In this document: positions 1-8,788 of the stretch, piece by piece
Position numbering within the stretch: the first letter of the stretch is position 1
Layout of the letters: each line of letters begins with the position of its first letter
Source of the DNA: Anaerobranca californiensis DSM 14826
GTDB taxonomy: Bacteria; Bacillota; Proteinivoracia; Proteinivoracales; Proteinivoracaceae
Length of the DNA: 49,768 nucleotides
Direction: 5' to 3'
Assembly (NCBI RefSeq): GCF_900142275.1
Contig: NZ_FRAI01000017.1
Coordinates: 1-49,768 of the forward strand
Position numbers and translations under genes: made by a program
Notes under the pieces: model-generated
The model's database searches: none
What the model was told of the DNA's origin: nothing
What the model saw: only the letters and a program-made list of their open reading frames with translations

Positions 1-181
1 CGACAGGGTCTATGCTTGGTCTACCGATTTCTTCACTATATTTATCCTTAACAAGATCATAGATAAATGAGAAATCTATAGCTTTGTCGATATCTCTTAA
101 AATATGATCTTTTGGAACTAAATCATCAATACAAATGAATGATATTTGTTTACGATTATCTTCTTTTTTCCTATTAAGCAT
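1..181 (-). CDS. IS1182-family transposase, N-terminal part (runs off the window)
   Basis: The reverse strand reads MLNRKKEDNRKQISF... and continues open to the window edge, ending in the visible piece GRPSIDPV. That opening and the GRPSIDPV block are typical of DDE transposases of the IS1182 family. The start is placed at the ATG at 181-179, because an AAGGTG Shine-Dalgarno (188-193) sits six bases upstream. An in-frame ATG at 187-185 would have no spacing. About 60 residues are visible, so the catalytic residues and intactness cannot be judged. The first eight codons are lysine- and arginine-rich. Confidence 0.8.
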   Translation of the reverse strand, partial: MLNRKKEDNRKQISFICIDDLVPKDHILRDIDKAIDFSFIYDLVKDKYSEEIGRPSIDPV

Positions 182-267
182 CTGCATCACCTTGAAATCA
201 ATATTCCATGAGCATTCCATGTAATTTTATTATACCATTTTTTAATATATCTTTTAATACTTTATAT

Positions 268-298
268 GACAAAACCCACCAATAAGGTGGGGTTTGTC
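268..298. repeat. Inverted repeat upstream of the IS transposase
   Basis: GACAAAACCCACC (268-280) faces GGTGGGGTTTGTC (286-298) across a 5-base loop. All 13 positions pair if one G-T wobble is allowed. No T-run follows on the plus strand. It may be part of the IS end or may insulate the transposase from outside transcription. Confidence 0.6.
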
Positions 299-307
299 TA
301 CAGTCTG

Positions 308-351
308 ACCCCTTGAAGTTTATAAAAACTTTAAGGGGTGTTTGTTTTTTT
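308..351 (+). terminator. Rho-independent terminator-like hairpin at the IS edge
   Basis: CCCCTTGAAGTTT (309-321) pairs with AAACTTTAAGGGG (326-338), 13 bp with one G-T pair and a 4-base loop. It is followed by TGTTTGTTTTTTT. It would stop plus-strand transcription leaving the IS toward the antiporter gene. From about 352 to 514 there is AT-rich sequence with no convincing promoter. Confidence 0.6.
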
Positions 352-514
352 CATCAAGTCTTAAATTTTTAAATAAAGCTAAAAGTATAACTAGATTAGT
401 AGTACAATATTTGCTAAAATTAAAATAATTATAAAATCCTGTTATAAATATTTATATAATTTTAAATAAACTTTTGCATTTATTATATTATTAAAGTAAA
501 GGGTAGATTTGGAA

Positions 515-1861
515 ATGAAAAAATACTTTTCTCACATTATTTTAGCCTTTATATTACTTTCTATCTTCACTGCAGTTATTTTAAAGATTTCCCTGTTATA
601 TCCCTTTTATTTATCTCTTTTTTTTAGTCTTTTAGTCCTTTGGAAGGTTGGTTTTAAGACAAGGGATTTATTAAAAAGTACTTTATCTGGGCTAATTGAA
701 TGTAAGGGGCTATTTTTGTTAATTATCTTAATTGGGGCCAATATTTCCCTGTGGATGGCCTCGGGGATTGTACCGGGCATAATGTACTTTGGATTTAACT
801 ATCTAAATGAAAAAAACTTTATCCTTACCGCTTTTTTATTTACTTCTTTTATGGCGGTTTTTACTGGAACTGCTGTAGGGACAATTAGTACATTAGGGAT
901 TGCCCTTTTAGGAATAGGAAGGGGTTATGGAATAAATGAAGGAATGTTGCTGGGGGTATTAGTTTCAGGGGCATTTATAGGTGATAAAATTTCACCTTTA
1001 TCAGGGTTATTAAATTTAACATTAAAGACAACGGAAACTAATTATAGGCAAGTAATAAAATCTATGTTGCAAACTTTTATTCCTGTATTTATTCTTACAT
1101 CACTAGTTTATTGGATTATAGGCATAAACAACAGGCAAGTTGTTGATATTAAATTAATTGAAGAATTTCAATATGTCATTAATCTTTCCTTTTCCATATC
1201 TCCTTTTATCCTTTTATTTCCTGTATTAATAGTTTTTCTTCCTTTATTAGGATTAAAAATAATTCCAACTATCTTTATTGGGTTATTAGGGGGTATTATT
1301 ATAAGTATTTTAATACAAGGCCATTCTTTACCTTCAATCCTTATGTATATATTCTTTGGGTATAAAGGAGAGACTCCATCGGCTATTTTAAACAGTATAC
1401 TAATAAGTAGTGGAATAAAAGGAATGGTGGAAGTAGTTTTCATTGTTGCTGCTATTATTGCCCTTAGCAGCTTATTAGAAAGAAATGGTATTTTAAATTT
1501 AATAGATGATTTTCTTGTTAATGTTAAAAGGAGAGGGGATCTGATTTTCCGAACCGGTATACTAGCAAGTTTGTTAACGGTAGTTACTTGTGATCAAACT
1601 GCAGGTATAGTCCTTCCGGGGCGACTGTTTAAAGGTAAGTATGACCAATTAGGAGTAAAAAGGGAAGATTTGGCTAGAACAATATCTGATACCGGCACTA
1701 TTATAGCTCCAATTATACCTTGGAACATAAATGCAATTATTATTTCCCTAATCACTGGCATTTCCCCTTTAAGATACTGGGGTTATGCTGTTCTATGTTA
1801 TCTTTTCCCATTAACGGCAATAGTAATTTATTTATTAGAAAGGCTGAAACTTAGGACTTAA
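515..1861 (+). CDS. nhaC: Na+/H+ antiporter, NhaC family
   Basis: This is a polytopic membrane protein of about 448 residues with roughly eleven hydrophobic segments. The GTAVGTISTLGIALLG block, the GAFIGDKISPLS block and the C-terminal SDTGTIIAPIIPWN block are hallmarks of NhaC-type antiporters, which exchange Na+ for H+. The gene stands alone between the IS edge and the moxR operon. Two in-frame starts exist, TTG at 509 and ATG at 515. The ATG sits better relative to the AAAGGG at 498-503. Substrate choice (Na+/H+ versus malate-lactate exchange, seen in some relatives) cannot be settled from sequence. Confidence 0.8.
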   Translation: MKKYFSHIILAFILLSIFTAVILKISLLYPFYLSLFFSLLVLWKVGFKTRDLLKSTLSGLIECKGLFLLIILIGANISLWMASGIVPGIMYFGFNYLNEKNFILTAFLFTSFMAVFTGTAVGTISTLGIALLGIGRGYGINEGMLLGVLVSGAFIGDKISPLSGLLNLTLKTTETNYRQVIKSMLQTFIPVFILTSLVYWIIGINNRQVVDIKLIEEFQYVINLSFSISPFILLFPVLIVFLPLLGLKIIPTIFIGLLGGIIISILIQGHSLPSILMYIFFGYKGETPSAILNSILISSGIKGMVEVVFIVAAIIALSSLLERNGILNLIDDFLVNVKRRGDLIFRTGILASLLTVVTCDQTAGIVLPGRLFKGKYDQLGVKREDLARTISDTGTIIAPIIPWNINAIIISLITGISPLRYWGYAVLCYLFPLTAIVIYLLERLKLRT

Positions 1862-1939
1862 AATGTAACCTTTTCCCTTTTCTTTCGTCTAATACAAAGG
1901 TAGGGAATAAAAAAAGCTAAAACTTAAGGGGGAATATAT

Positions 1940-2878
1940 GTGGATTTTACTAAAGTTAAGGAAATGAGAGAAAACTTAAGTAAAGTATTGTTAGATAAAG
2001 GGGAAACAGTAGATGATATTTTAGTAGCCCTTTTAGCAAAAGGTCATGTTTTATTAGAAGATGTTCCTGGAGTAGGGAAAACTGTATTGGTAAAAGGTTT
2101 ATCAAAATTGTTGGGCTGTACATTTAAGAGGATTCAGTTTACCCCAGACCTATTACCTTCAGATATCACCGGTATTTCAATTTACAACCAAAAGACTGGG
2201 GAATTTGAATATAAAAAAGGGCCGATTATGGCCAATATTATCTTGGCCGATGAAATCAACCGGACATCTCCTAAAACCCAGTCTAGTTTACTAGAGGGAA
2301 TGGAGGAAGGACAAGTTACTATTGATGGTGAAACATATCCCTTACCGGAACCATTTTTGGTTTTCGCAACTCAAAATCCTATTGAGTATGAAGGGACCTA
2401 TTCTTTGCCAGAAGCCCAACTAGACCGTTTTTTGATGAAATGTCAAATAGGGTATCCATCTTTTTTAGGGGAGCGGGAAATTCTCCTTTCTCAAATGGAT
2501 GGAACCCATCCTCTGGACAAATTAGAGAAAATCTTAGACATTGAAGAATTAATTGAGTTACAACAAAAGGTAACAGAAGTTAAAGTAAGTGAACCTATCC
2601 TAAATTATATATTAGAAATTGTCCGTTCTACCAGAACCCATCCTTCCGTCTATTTAGGAAGTAGTCCTAGGGGGGCTTTAGCTTTAACAAAGGGTGCAAA
2701 GGCCAAAGCCTTTATCAATGAAAGGGAATATGTCATCCCCGATGATGTTAAAGAATTAGCAGTTAAAGTATTGGCCCATCGGATTATCGTTAAACCAGAA
2801 GATGTAATGCAAGGGGTAACAGGGGAAAAGGTCATTGAAGAGATTTTAAAGGGTGTAGAAGTTCCTATAGGGAGATAG
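1940..2878 (+). CDS. MoxR-family AAA+ ATPase
   Basis: This 312-residue protein has Walker A GVGKT at residues 44-48 and Walker B LADEINR at about 102-108. It also has the long conserved sensor block FATQNPIEYEGTYSLPEAQ typical of MoxR ATPases, which act as chaperones that load metal or assemble partner complexes. The GTG start at 1940 follows AAGGGGGAA at the right distance. The overlapping ATG at 1938 is out of frame. It is first in a three-gene operon with a DUF58 and a transglutaminase-like protein, the usual partners of MoxR proteins. Confidence 0.9.
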   Translation: MDFTKVKEMRENLSKVLLDKGETVDDILVALLAKGHVLLEDVPGVGKTVLVKGLSKLLGCTFKRIQFTPDLLPSDITGISIYNQKTGEFEYKKGPIMANIILADEINRTSPKTQSSLLEGMEEGQVTIDGETYPLPEPFLVFATQNPIEYEGTYSLPEAQLDRFLMKCQIGYPSFLGEREILLSQMDGTHPLDKLEKILDIEELIELQQKVTEVKVSEPILNYILEIVRSTRTHPSVYLGSSPRGALALTKGAKAKAFINEREYVIPDDVKELAVKVLAHRIIVKPEDVMQGVTGEKVIEEILKGVEVPIGR

Positions 2879-2887
2879 GGGATAATT

Positions 2888-4048
2888 ATGGAAATAAAAT
2901 TTAAAAGGGAAATCTATCTATTAATTACATTGGTAGTGTTGTTGTTTTTCTGGGCGGGGGTAATGGAGGACTCTAGAGTTGCCAACCTTTTTTGGCTGGG
3001 ACTATTGATGACTGTAACGCCATTTTTAACCTTGATCAGAGGTTGGCGGGGAATAAAAGTAGAAAGATTATTGCCAGAAGGCAGGATTTTTAGTGGTGAT
3101 AAATTGAGAATTAAGTTAAATATCAAAAACAATAGTATTTTTCCCATTTTGTGGCTTAAAGTATTGGAAAGATATCCTTTGAAATACATGATTAAACATC
3201 AAACCCTTTCTGAAATCTCTGTACCGGTCCATTTTTTGACTAAAAAAGGGACAAAACATGAATATCTATTACAAGATGTACCCCGGGGAAAATTGAAATG
3301 GGATAAAGTAGAACTCTATAGGACGGACCTTTTAGGATTTGTAGAGACTAAAAAAGAATTACCTCTCCTTGATGAGGTTACTGTTTACCCCAAATTTGTC
3401 TATATTCCTGTAGATAATCTCTATAACAGGGATGATGAAAAACAAGGTGTAACTAAACTGATAAAAGGCAATGATTATTCCCAAATCAGCGGAGTTAGGG
3501 AATATCAGCGGGGAGATAAATTAAGTTTAATCCACTGGAAAGTTAGTGCTAAGAAAAATACTTTGATGAGTAAGGAATTTTATCCTTTATTAAATCAAGA
3601 AAACCACATAATTTTAGATTGTTACAGGAAAAATTATGGAGAAGATTACGATCCCCAATTTGAATTGGCGGTTTCAGTTGCAGCCAGTTTAATCAATAGT
3701 TTAGGGAGGTTCAACAAAAATTTAACTTTAAAATTTAATAATAAATCAGGGGATGTGGTGACATATAAAAACAAAACGTATTTTATTAAAGAAGCTATGG
3801 AAAAGTTAGCTTTAGTTGAACATGATGGTTATCAAACTTTAGAAAAAATGTTAAATGAACAATACAGTTATTGGCATCGAGGGGTAACTTTGTTTATTAT
3901 TACCAATAGGTTAGATGATAAACTAATAGGTAAATTTTATCAAGGTAACGGTAAAGGACGGATAAAGGTCTTTTTAGTTGGTGGAGAAAAATTTGGCAAT
4001 TATGATTTTATCAAAGGAGTTAAATCCCTTAAAGATTTATCAGGCTAG
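2888..4048 (+). CDS. DUF58 (vWA-like) membrane-anchored protein
   Basis: The 386-residue protein has two hydrophobic segments at about residues 8-25 and 33-50, then a soluble region. The DUF58 signature is REYQRGDKLSLIHWKVSAKK at residues 204-223. DUF58 proteins are predicted von Willebrand-A-like partners of MoxR ATPases. The start lies nine bases after the moxR stop, so co-translation with moxR and the next gene is expected. Its exact role is unknown in this organism; a part in cell-envelope assembly or stress is inferred from the operon type. Confidence 0.88.
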   Translation: MEIKFKREIYLLITLVVLLFFWAGVMEDSRVANLFWLGLLMTVTPFLTLIRGWRGIKVERLLPEGRIFSGDKLRIKLNIKNNSIFPILWLKVLERYPLKYMIKHQTLSEISVPVHFLTKKGTKHEYLLQDVPRGKLKWDKVELYRTDLLGFVETKKELPLLDEVTVYPKFVYIPVDNLYNRDDEKQGVTKLIKGNDYSQISGVREYQRGDKLSLIHWKVSAKKNTLMSKEFYPLLNQENHIILDCYRKNYGEDYDPQFELAVSVAASLINSLGRFNKNLTLKFNNKSGDVVTYKNKTYFIKEAMEKLALVEHDGYQTLEKMLNEQYSYWHRGVTLFIITNRLDDKLIGKFYQGNGKGRIKVFLVGGEKFGNYDFIKGVKSLKDLSG

Positions 4049-4070
4049 GGATGTATTGGAGGAATTTTTT

Positions 4071-6212
4071 ATGTTGAAAAAATGGGTAGTGAAATTTTGG
4101 TATCTAACTTTGATAATAGGTTTAATTTCTTATGGAATGGAAGAGCCTGCAAAGGGATTTTCCCTTTTAGGGTTATTATGGATTTCATATCTAGGTATAG
4201 ATTATTTCTTCGAAAATTCTCCTTTAAATTTAATGACAAAAATTATTTTAACTTTAAGTATTATTTACCGTTCCGGGAACTTCAGCAGTATTTTCAACCC
4301 TAAATGGTTGCAGGAAATCTTTTTTATCCTTCAACAAGATATCAATCATTTTTATTTTGGCCATTTTAATAAAATGGTGGCACTACCTACCGTTACCATA
4401 GCCCTCCTTTCTTATATTTTTAGCCAAATCAAGTTTTTTCAAAGGGTAGGTAAAACCTTTATAGTTCTATTGTTGTTTGGAGGAAGCAGTGCTTTGTTAG
4501 GGCTTCATCTATATACCAGTTACAGTTCCCTTAATATTCTCCTTGTTTTTATTTTTATAGGTATGAGCCTCCTTTTTATCGAAAACATGGAAAGTTCCTC
4601 CCTTTACAAGAAAAATTTTAAACTACCTATTACTGTAATGATAACTTTTTTGATAGTTTTAAATCTAATTTGGAGTTTTGATTCTAGTATAAAGGTTGCC
4701 CAAGGTTTCGAAGAAATTAAAACTTTCTTTACCGGTGGATATACTCCTGTCAATGGAAATGGTGGAGAAGTTGATAATGATGGTAAAGAAAGACCTAAGA
4801 GGATGGGTTACAGTTCCAATGATTTGTCATTAGGAGGACCAGTTGTTCCTAGCTATCAACGGGTTTTAAGGGTAAAAACGGAAAAGCCCGTCTATCTAAG
4901 AGGGGAAAGTAGCCAGATCTATTTAGGACGAGGTTGGAGAAGAAATATTTTAAGTTATAATTCTTATCATCAGTCGACTATTCCTGTTAAAAAATACCCA
5001 GGGGTTGATTATCAAGAGGTAACTTTAGAGGTAGAAGTTTTAAATGGTTCATATAACGTAATTTTTGCTGGATTAAATACAAAAGAAGTTATACTTCCGT
5101 CAGGGATTAGAGGAAACAATGTCATGTTAATTAATGATAGTGACATCCTGATTAATGGCTCTATAGGTAGGGGGAACATTTATCAGGTGATAATAGATTA
5201 CCCCTCTTTTTCTCCAGAACATCTAAGGCAAGGGGGAGAATATAGTGATGATTTTCCACTAGAAGAATATATACAACTGCCGGTAAATTACTCTGGAATA
5301 GTAACATCTTTAGCAGAAGGGTTAACAAAGAGATATAATAACAATTATGATAAAGTAATTGCCCTGAAAAATTATCTATTAAGTGGACAGTTTAAATATA
5401 ATCTAAATGTCCCTTATCCTCCAGAGAACATGGATTTTGTAGAACACTTTTTAGAAACTAAAGAAGGGTACTGTGTCCATTTTTCTACAGCCTTTGTAGT
5501 AATGGTTAGGAGTTTAGGAATACCAGCCCGTTGGGTTAAAGGATTTACTCCAGGAACTCCTCAAGGCGACGGGTATTATGTAGTTACAGATGAAAATGCC
5601 CACGCTTGGGCAGAAGTTTATTTTCCAAATGCCGGGTGGGTACCATTTGAGGTTACTCCAGGATTTAGCAGTACTATAATAGGAAATGGAGAAAACAGAA
5701 ATGGAGAAGATGGTATAGATAATGAAATAGGGGATGAAACACCTACCCAAAACCCTTCTGATATAAGTGGAGATGGAAATAGTGGTATTAATGAAGGTAT
5801 TAATGATACAGAAGCTGAAAAAGTAAAGGGTAATAGATTACTGTTCTTTTTAGGGATAGGATCTTTAATATCTTTACCTTTGTTATTGAAACATAAGGGA
5901 AATAAATTAACATCAAAGCTATCACCAAAGGAAAAGGTTGTTAGCCTTTATAACAAAGTATTATTTAATTTTAAATTAGTTGGCTGGGGAAAAGGAAAAG
6001 GAGAAACACCTCAGGAATATCTAAATAAATTACAAAATAGTGGTGTTATTTCGATAAAAGTTTTAAATATATTGACAAATGAATTTCAATCTGTATATTA
6101 TGGTAATAATAATTTTGAAAACAGAGAATATAAAAGTCTAAGGAAACAGGGAAAAGAATATTCCTTAATTAAACTTCTCGTCGCTAAATGGAAATATAGG
6201 TCCAATGGGTAA
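4071..6212 (+). CDS. Transglutaminase-like membrane protein, copy 1
   Basis: The start is set at ATG 4071 because TTGGAGGAAT precedes it. The longer open frame back to 3978 overlaps the DUF58 gene and has no ribosome site. The 713-residue protein has about six N-terminal membrane segments (roughly residues 1-210), an outside region, then a transglutaminase core. The catalytic Cys is residue 468 in GYCVHFSTAF and the His is residue 511 in AHAWAEVYFP. A late membrane helix and a cytoplasmic tail with the ETPQEYL motif (DUF4129-like) follow. It is the TgpA/YebA type that goes with MoxR and DUF58. A paralogue lies at 8789. Confidence 0.88.
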   Translation: MLKKWVVKFWYLTLIIGLISYGMEEPAKGFSLLGLLWISYLGIDYFFENSPLNLMTKIILTLSIIYRSGNFSSIFNPKWLQEIFFILQQDINHFYFGHFNKMVALPTVTIALLSYIFSQIKFFQRVGKTFIVLLLFGGSSALLGLHLYTSYSSLNILLVFIFIGMSLLFIENMESSSLYKKNFKLPITVMITFLIVLNLIWSFDSSIKVAQGFEEIKTFFTGGYTPVNGNGGEVDNDGKERPKRMGYSSNDLSLGGPVVPSYQRVLRVKTEKPVYLRGESSQIYLGRGWRRNILSYNSYHQSTIPVKKYPGVDYQEVTLEVEVLNGSYNVIFAGLNTKEVILPSGIRGNNVMLINDSDILINGSIGRGNIYQVIIDYPSFSPEHLRQGGEYSDDFPLEEYIQLPVNYSGIVTSLAEGLTKRYNNNYDKVIALKNYLLSGQFKYNLNVPYPPENMDFVEHFLETKEGYCVHFSTAFVVMVRSLGIPARWVKGFTPGTPQGDGYYVVTDENAHAWAEVYFPNAGWVPFEVTPGFSSTIIGNGENRNGEDGIDNEIGDETPTQNPSDISGDGNSGINEGINDTEAEKVKGNRLLFFLGIGSLISLPLLLKHKGNKLTSKLSPKEKVVSLYNKVLFNFKLVGWGKGKGETPQEYLNKLQNSGVISIKVLNILTNEFQSVYYGNNNFENREYKSLRKQGKEYSLIKLLVAKWKYRSNG

Positions 6213-6256
6213 CCTTTGGACCTTAAATAATATTAAATTATAAAGGAGTTGTTGTA

Positions 6257-7789
6257 ATGCTATACAGTAAAGTACTTATTTTGGATTTTGGTGGGCAATA
6301 CAATCAGTTAATTGCTAGAAGGGTCAGGGAACAGCAGGTCTATTGCGAAATTAAACCTTATAACATTTCTTTGGAAGAAATCGAAAATTTTAATCCAGCT
6401 GCCATAATTTTATCTGGAGGTCCATCTAGTGTATATAAAGGGGATGCACCTAAGTGTACTCCCGAAGTTTTTAGTGGTAAATGGCCGGTACTAGGGATTT
6501 GTTATGGTATGCAGTTGATGGTACAACAGCTAGGAGGAGAAGTTAAAAGGGCTAATCACCGGGAATATGGTACTATCTCCATGGACATTTTAGATCATGG
6601 AGGGTTATTTGAAGGCTTAGGTGAAGAAACAGAAGTTTTAATGAGCCACAGTGACTATGTAAGTATACCACCTAGTGGTTTTAAAGTAACTGCCAAAAGT
6701 GGAAATACTCCAGTGGCAGCTATAGAAAACCATAAAGATAAACTATATGGAATACAATTTCACCCAGAAGTAATCCATACAGTAGCTGGTAAAGAAATAA
6801 TTGCCAACTTTTTATTTAATATTTGTAAACTACAAAAAGACTGGACGATGGATTCTTTTATTGAAAAGACAGTAGAGGAAATTAAACAACAAATCGGTGA
6901 TAAAAAGGCAGTGTGTGGATTAAGTGGTGGAGTTGATTCTGCCGTTGCTGCATTATTGGTTCATCGGGCTATCGGCGATAATTTAACCTGTATTTTCGTA
7001 GACCATGGTTTACTTAGAAAAAATGAAGCTGAAGAGGTAATGGAAGCCTTTGAAGGGAAGCTAGGGCTTAAAGTTGTTAAAATAGATGCTAAAGAGGAGT
7101 TTTTAAGCAAATTAAAGGGAATAACAGATCCGGAACAAAAGCGAAAAATCATTGGCAATGAATTTGTCAGGATATTTGAAAGGGAAGCAGTTAAATATGG
7201 AAATGGTGAGTTTTTAGTTCAAGGGACCCTTTACCCCGATGTAGTAGAATCGGGAACTGATACTGCAACAACCATTAAAACCCATCATAATGTCGGGGGT
7301 TTACCAGAAGATATGAAATTCCAGCTTTGTGAACCTTTAAGGAACTTGTTTAAAGATGAAGTAAGGGAAGTAGGGCTAAAGTTAGGATTACCAGAACACC
7401 TAGTGTGGAGACAACCTTTCCCAGGGCCGGGATTAGGTATCAGGATTATGGGAGAAGTAACTGAGGAAAAATTAGAAATACTGAGAGAGGCCGATGCCAT
7501 AGTTAGGGAAGAAATTATAAATTACGATAAGGAAAGGAAAGTATGGCAATTCTTTGCAGTACTACCAGGCACCTATAGTGTAGGGGTTATGGGTGATGAT
7601 AGAACTTACAGTCAAGTGGTTGCAGTAAGGGCAGTTGGCAGTGAAGATGGAATGACTGCAACTTGGTCCCGTCTCCCTTACGATCTCCTAGATAAGATAT
7701 CTAAAAGGATTGTCAATGAAGTTGAAGGAGTAAACCGAGTAGTATATGATATAACTTCAAAACCACCAGGCACTATTGAGTGGGAGTAA
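6257..7789 (+). CDS. guaA: GMP synthase (glutamine-hydrolysing)
   Basis: GuaA converts XMP to GMP with ATP and glutamine. The N-terminal class I amidotransferase domain has Cys82 in ICYGMQL and the GIQFHPE histidine-glutamate motif. The ATP pyrophosphatase P-loop is [11 protein letters not shown]. The C-terminal dimerisation domain ends in the standard GTIEWE. At 510 residues the length is normal. The ATG at 6257 follows AAAGGAG. The last codons contain the 11-bp repeat that recurs at 8642, consistent with use of this 3' end as an integration site. Confidence 0.98.
   Translation: MLYSKVLILDFGGQYNQLIARRVREQQVYCEIKPYNISLEEIENFNPAAIILSGGPSSVYKGDAPKCTPEVFSGKWPVLGICYGMQLMVQQLGGEVKRANHREYGTISMDILDHGGLFEGLGEETEVLMSHSDYVSIPPSGFKVTAKSGNTPVAAIENHKDKLYGIQFHPEVIHTVAGKEIIANFLFNICKLQKDWTMDSFIEKTVEEIKQQIGDKKAVCGLSGGVDSAVAALLVHRAIGDNLTCIFVDHGLLRKNEAEEVMEAFEGKLGLKVVKIDAKEEFLSKLKGITDPEQKRKIIGNEFVRIFEREAVKYGNGEFLVQGTLYPDVVESGTDTATTIKTHHNVGGLPEDMKFQLCEPLRNLFKDEVREVGLKLGLPEHLVWRQPFPGPGLGIRIMGEVTEEKLEILREADAIVREEIINYDKERKVWQFFAVLPGTYSVGVMGDDRTYSQVVAVRAVGSEDGMTATWSRLPYDLLDKISKRIVNEVEGVNRVVYDITSKPPGTIEWE
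7778..7788 (+). repeat. Left direct repeat (attL-like) in the guaA 3' end
   Basis: GAGTGGGAGTA covers the final Glu, Trp and Glu codons of guaA plus the TA of its stop. The same 11 bases recur exactly at 8642-8652. The guaA 3' end is a known integration hot spot for genomic islands, with short repeats of the GAGTGGGA type. Confidence 0.55.
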
Positions 7790-7842
7790 TCATTAATTCC
7801 AGGTCTATAGTATAATGAGGAAAAATAACTTTTATAGTTTCA

Positions 7843-7880
7843 TTGATGTTTTAGCATAATTATGATAAAATTATGCTAAA
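7843..7880 (+). promoter_or_regulatory. Promoter and palindromic operator of the toxin-antitoxin pair
   Basis: TTGATG (7843-7848), 17 bases, then TAAAAT (7866-7871) is a reasonable sigma-A promoter. A perfect inverted repeat, TTTAGCATAATT (7850-7861) and AATTATGCTAAA (7869-7880), covers the spacer and the -10. This is the expected position for autorepression by the antitoxin or the complex. Confidence 0.6.
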
Positions 7881-7902
7881 CTAATAAAGGGGTGATAATT
7901 GT

Positions 7903-8190
7903 ATGCCACATATTAGACCAGTATCAGATTTAAGAAATAATTTTGCTGATATATCAAGGATTATCCATGAAACACAAGAACCGGTATTTTTGACTAAGAA
8001 TGGTTATGGTCATATGGTTGTTATGAGTATGGAAGCTTATGAACGCAAATTGTTTGAAAGTGAAATATATTTTAAGTTGAAGGAAGGGGAACTGGAAGCA
8101 AAATCAACTGATAAACGTTATTCCCATAAAGAAGTATTTAATGAATTAAGGGCAAGGTTAAAGGAAAACGTGGGATCTGATGAACTATGA
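7903..8190 (+). CDS. Antitoxin, Phd/YefM family
   Basis: The 95-residue protein begins MPHIRPVSDLRNNFADI and contains PVFLTKNGYGHMVVMSMEAYE, the standard Phd/YefM DNA-binding fold with a charged, flexible C-terminal tail that would wrap the toxin. The RBS AAAGGGGTGATAA is strong. The last 11 bases overlap the toxin gene. Binding to the palindrome just upstream (7850-7880) is inferred. It is held inside the guaA-linked repeat pair. Confidence 0.88.
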   Translation: MPHIRPVSDLRNNFADISRIIHETQEPVFLTKNGYGHMVVMSMEAYERKLFESEIYFKLKEGELEAKSTDKRYSHKEVFNELRARLKENVGSDEL

Positions 8191-8488
8191 AATTAGATAC
8201 TTGCCATTGGCAAGTAAAGATTTATATAATATTGTGTCTTATATTGTAGATGAATTAAAAGCACCAAAGGCAGCAATGGATTTAATTGATGCATTTGATA
8301 CTTCTATATCAAAGCTTGCACAGTTTCCATGTTCATGCAGGGTATATTATCCTGAAAAAGCCCTTGAAAATGAATATAGAGTACTACCTGTAAAAAACTA
8401 TTTAGTGTTTTATGTGGTTAGAGAACAGGTTGTTGAGATTCACAGGGTTATATATGCTAAAATGGATTTAAGCAAAGTCATAAAATGA
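8180..8488 (+). CDS. Toxin, RelE/ParE family
   Basis: The 102-residue protein starts MNYEIRYLPLASKDLYNIVSYI and ends with the paired strands YRVLPVKNYLVFYVV and EIHRVIYAKMD, the pattern of the RelE/ParE fold. The ATG at 8180 overlaps the antitoxin stop by 11 bases, so the two are translationally coupled. Whether it is a ribosome-dependent mRNA nuclease (RelE) or a gyrase poison (ParE) cannot be decided by eye. No frame damage is seen. Confidence 0.87.
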   Translation: MNYEIRYLPLASKDLYNIVSYIVDELKAPKAAMDLIDAFDTSISKLAQFPCSCRVYYPEKALENEYRVLPVKNYLVFYVVREQVVEIHRVIYAKMDLSKVIK

Positions 8489-8641
8489 TATTATTAACAC
8501 TATAGAAAATATAAGGAAGAAATGAAAAAGACCGTATTTAATATTTTTTGAAGCGGTAAAATTTTAATGAAAATAGAAATAATTATGATGTGAAATGCAG
8601 TAAAATCAAGGGTAGAAAATACTGAAAAAGACTTAATGGTA
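8489..8641. other. Non-coding AT-rich stretch after the toxin gene
   Basis: I see no open frame with a ribosome site and no hairpin with a T-tract here. It ends at the right GAGTGGGAGTA repeat and could be decayed island sequence. Confidence 0.4.
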
Positions 8642-8652
8642 GAGTGGGAGTA
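8642..8652 (+). repeat. Right direct repeat (attR-like)
   Basis: GAGTGGGAGTA is identical to the guaA 3' end at 7778-7788. It lies in non-coding sequence 19 bases before a terminator stem. Confidence 0.5.
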
Positions 8653-8670
8653 GTAAACAATTAAATAACG

Positions 8671-8719
8671 ACCCAATAGTTAAGGGCTAAGAACCTTAAA
8701 ACTATTGGGTTGTTTTTTC
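8671..8719 (+). terminator. Rho-independent terminator (probably the original guaA terminator)
   Basis: ACCCAATAGTT (8671-8681) pairs with AACTATTGGGT (8700-8710). An inner AAGG/CCTT adds to the stem, and the tail is TGTTTTTT. It ends guaA and/or the toxin-antitoxin transcript before the second transglutaminase gene. Confidence 0.85.
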
Positions 8720-8788
8720 TATTTTGCAGGGACTTTTAACTTTAATGTTGAATAAAGTAGAATAAAGATTATTTTCTGGAGGTTTATT

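Larger units (their letters stand above)
1..340 (-). mobile_element. IS1182-type insertion sequence, left part only
   Basis: The element is inferred from the transposase start at 181 plus about 150 bases of non-coding sequence holding two strong hairpins (268-298 and 309-338), as expected of an IS terminal region. The exact outer boundary is not visible, because the other terminal repeat lies outside the window. The end at about 340 is a guess. Confidence 0.5.
7778..8652. mobile_element. Probable remnant of a guaA-integrated genomic island
   Basis: An 11-bp perfect direct repeat brackets 853 bases that hold only a toxin-antitoxin pair and non-coding AT-rich sequence. A strong terminator sits just outside the right repeat (8671-8719), where the original guaA terminator would be expected. 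No integrase remains, so this would be a shrunken relic. The alternative is a chance repeat. Confidence 0.42.

Noticed and set aside
3978-4070. Longer N-terminus for the first transglutaminase
   Set aside because: The extension overlaps the DUF58 gene in another frame, and a strong TTGGAGGAAT precedes ATG 4071.
1940-6212. MoxR-DUF58-transglutaminase operon as a new defence system
   Set aside because: This three-gene set is a common, previously seen arrangement in many bacteria, and nothing here links it to defence genes.
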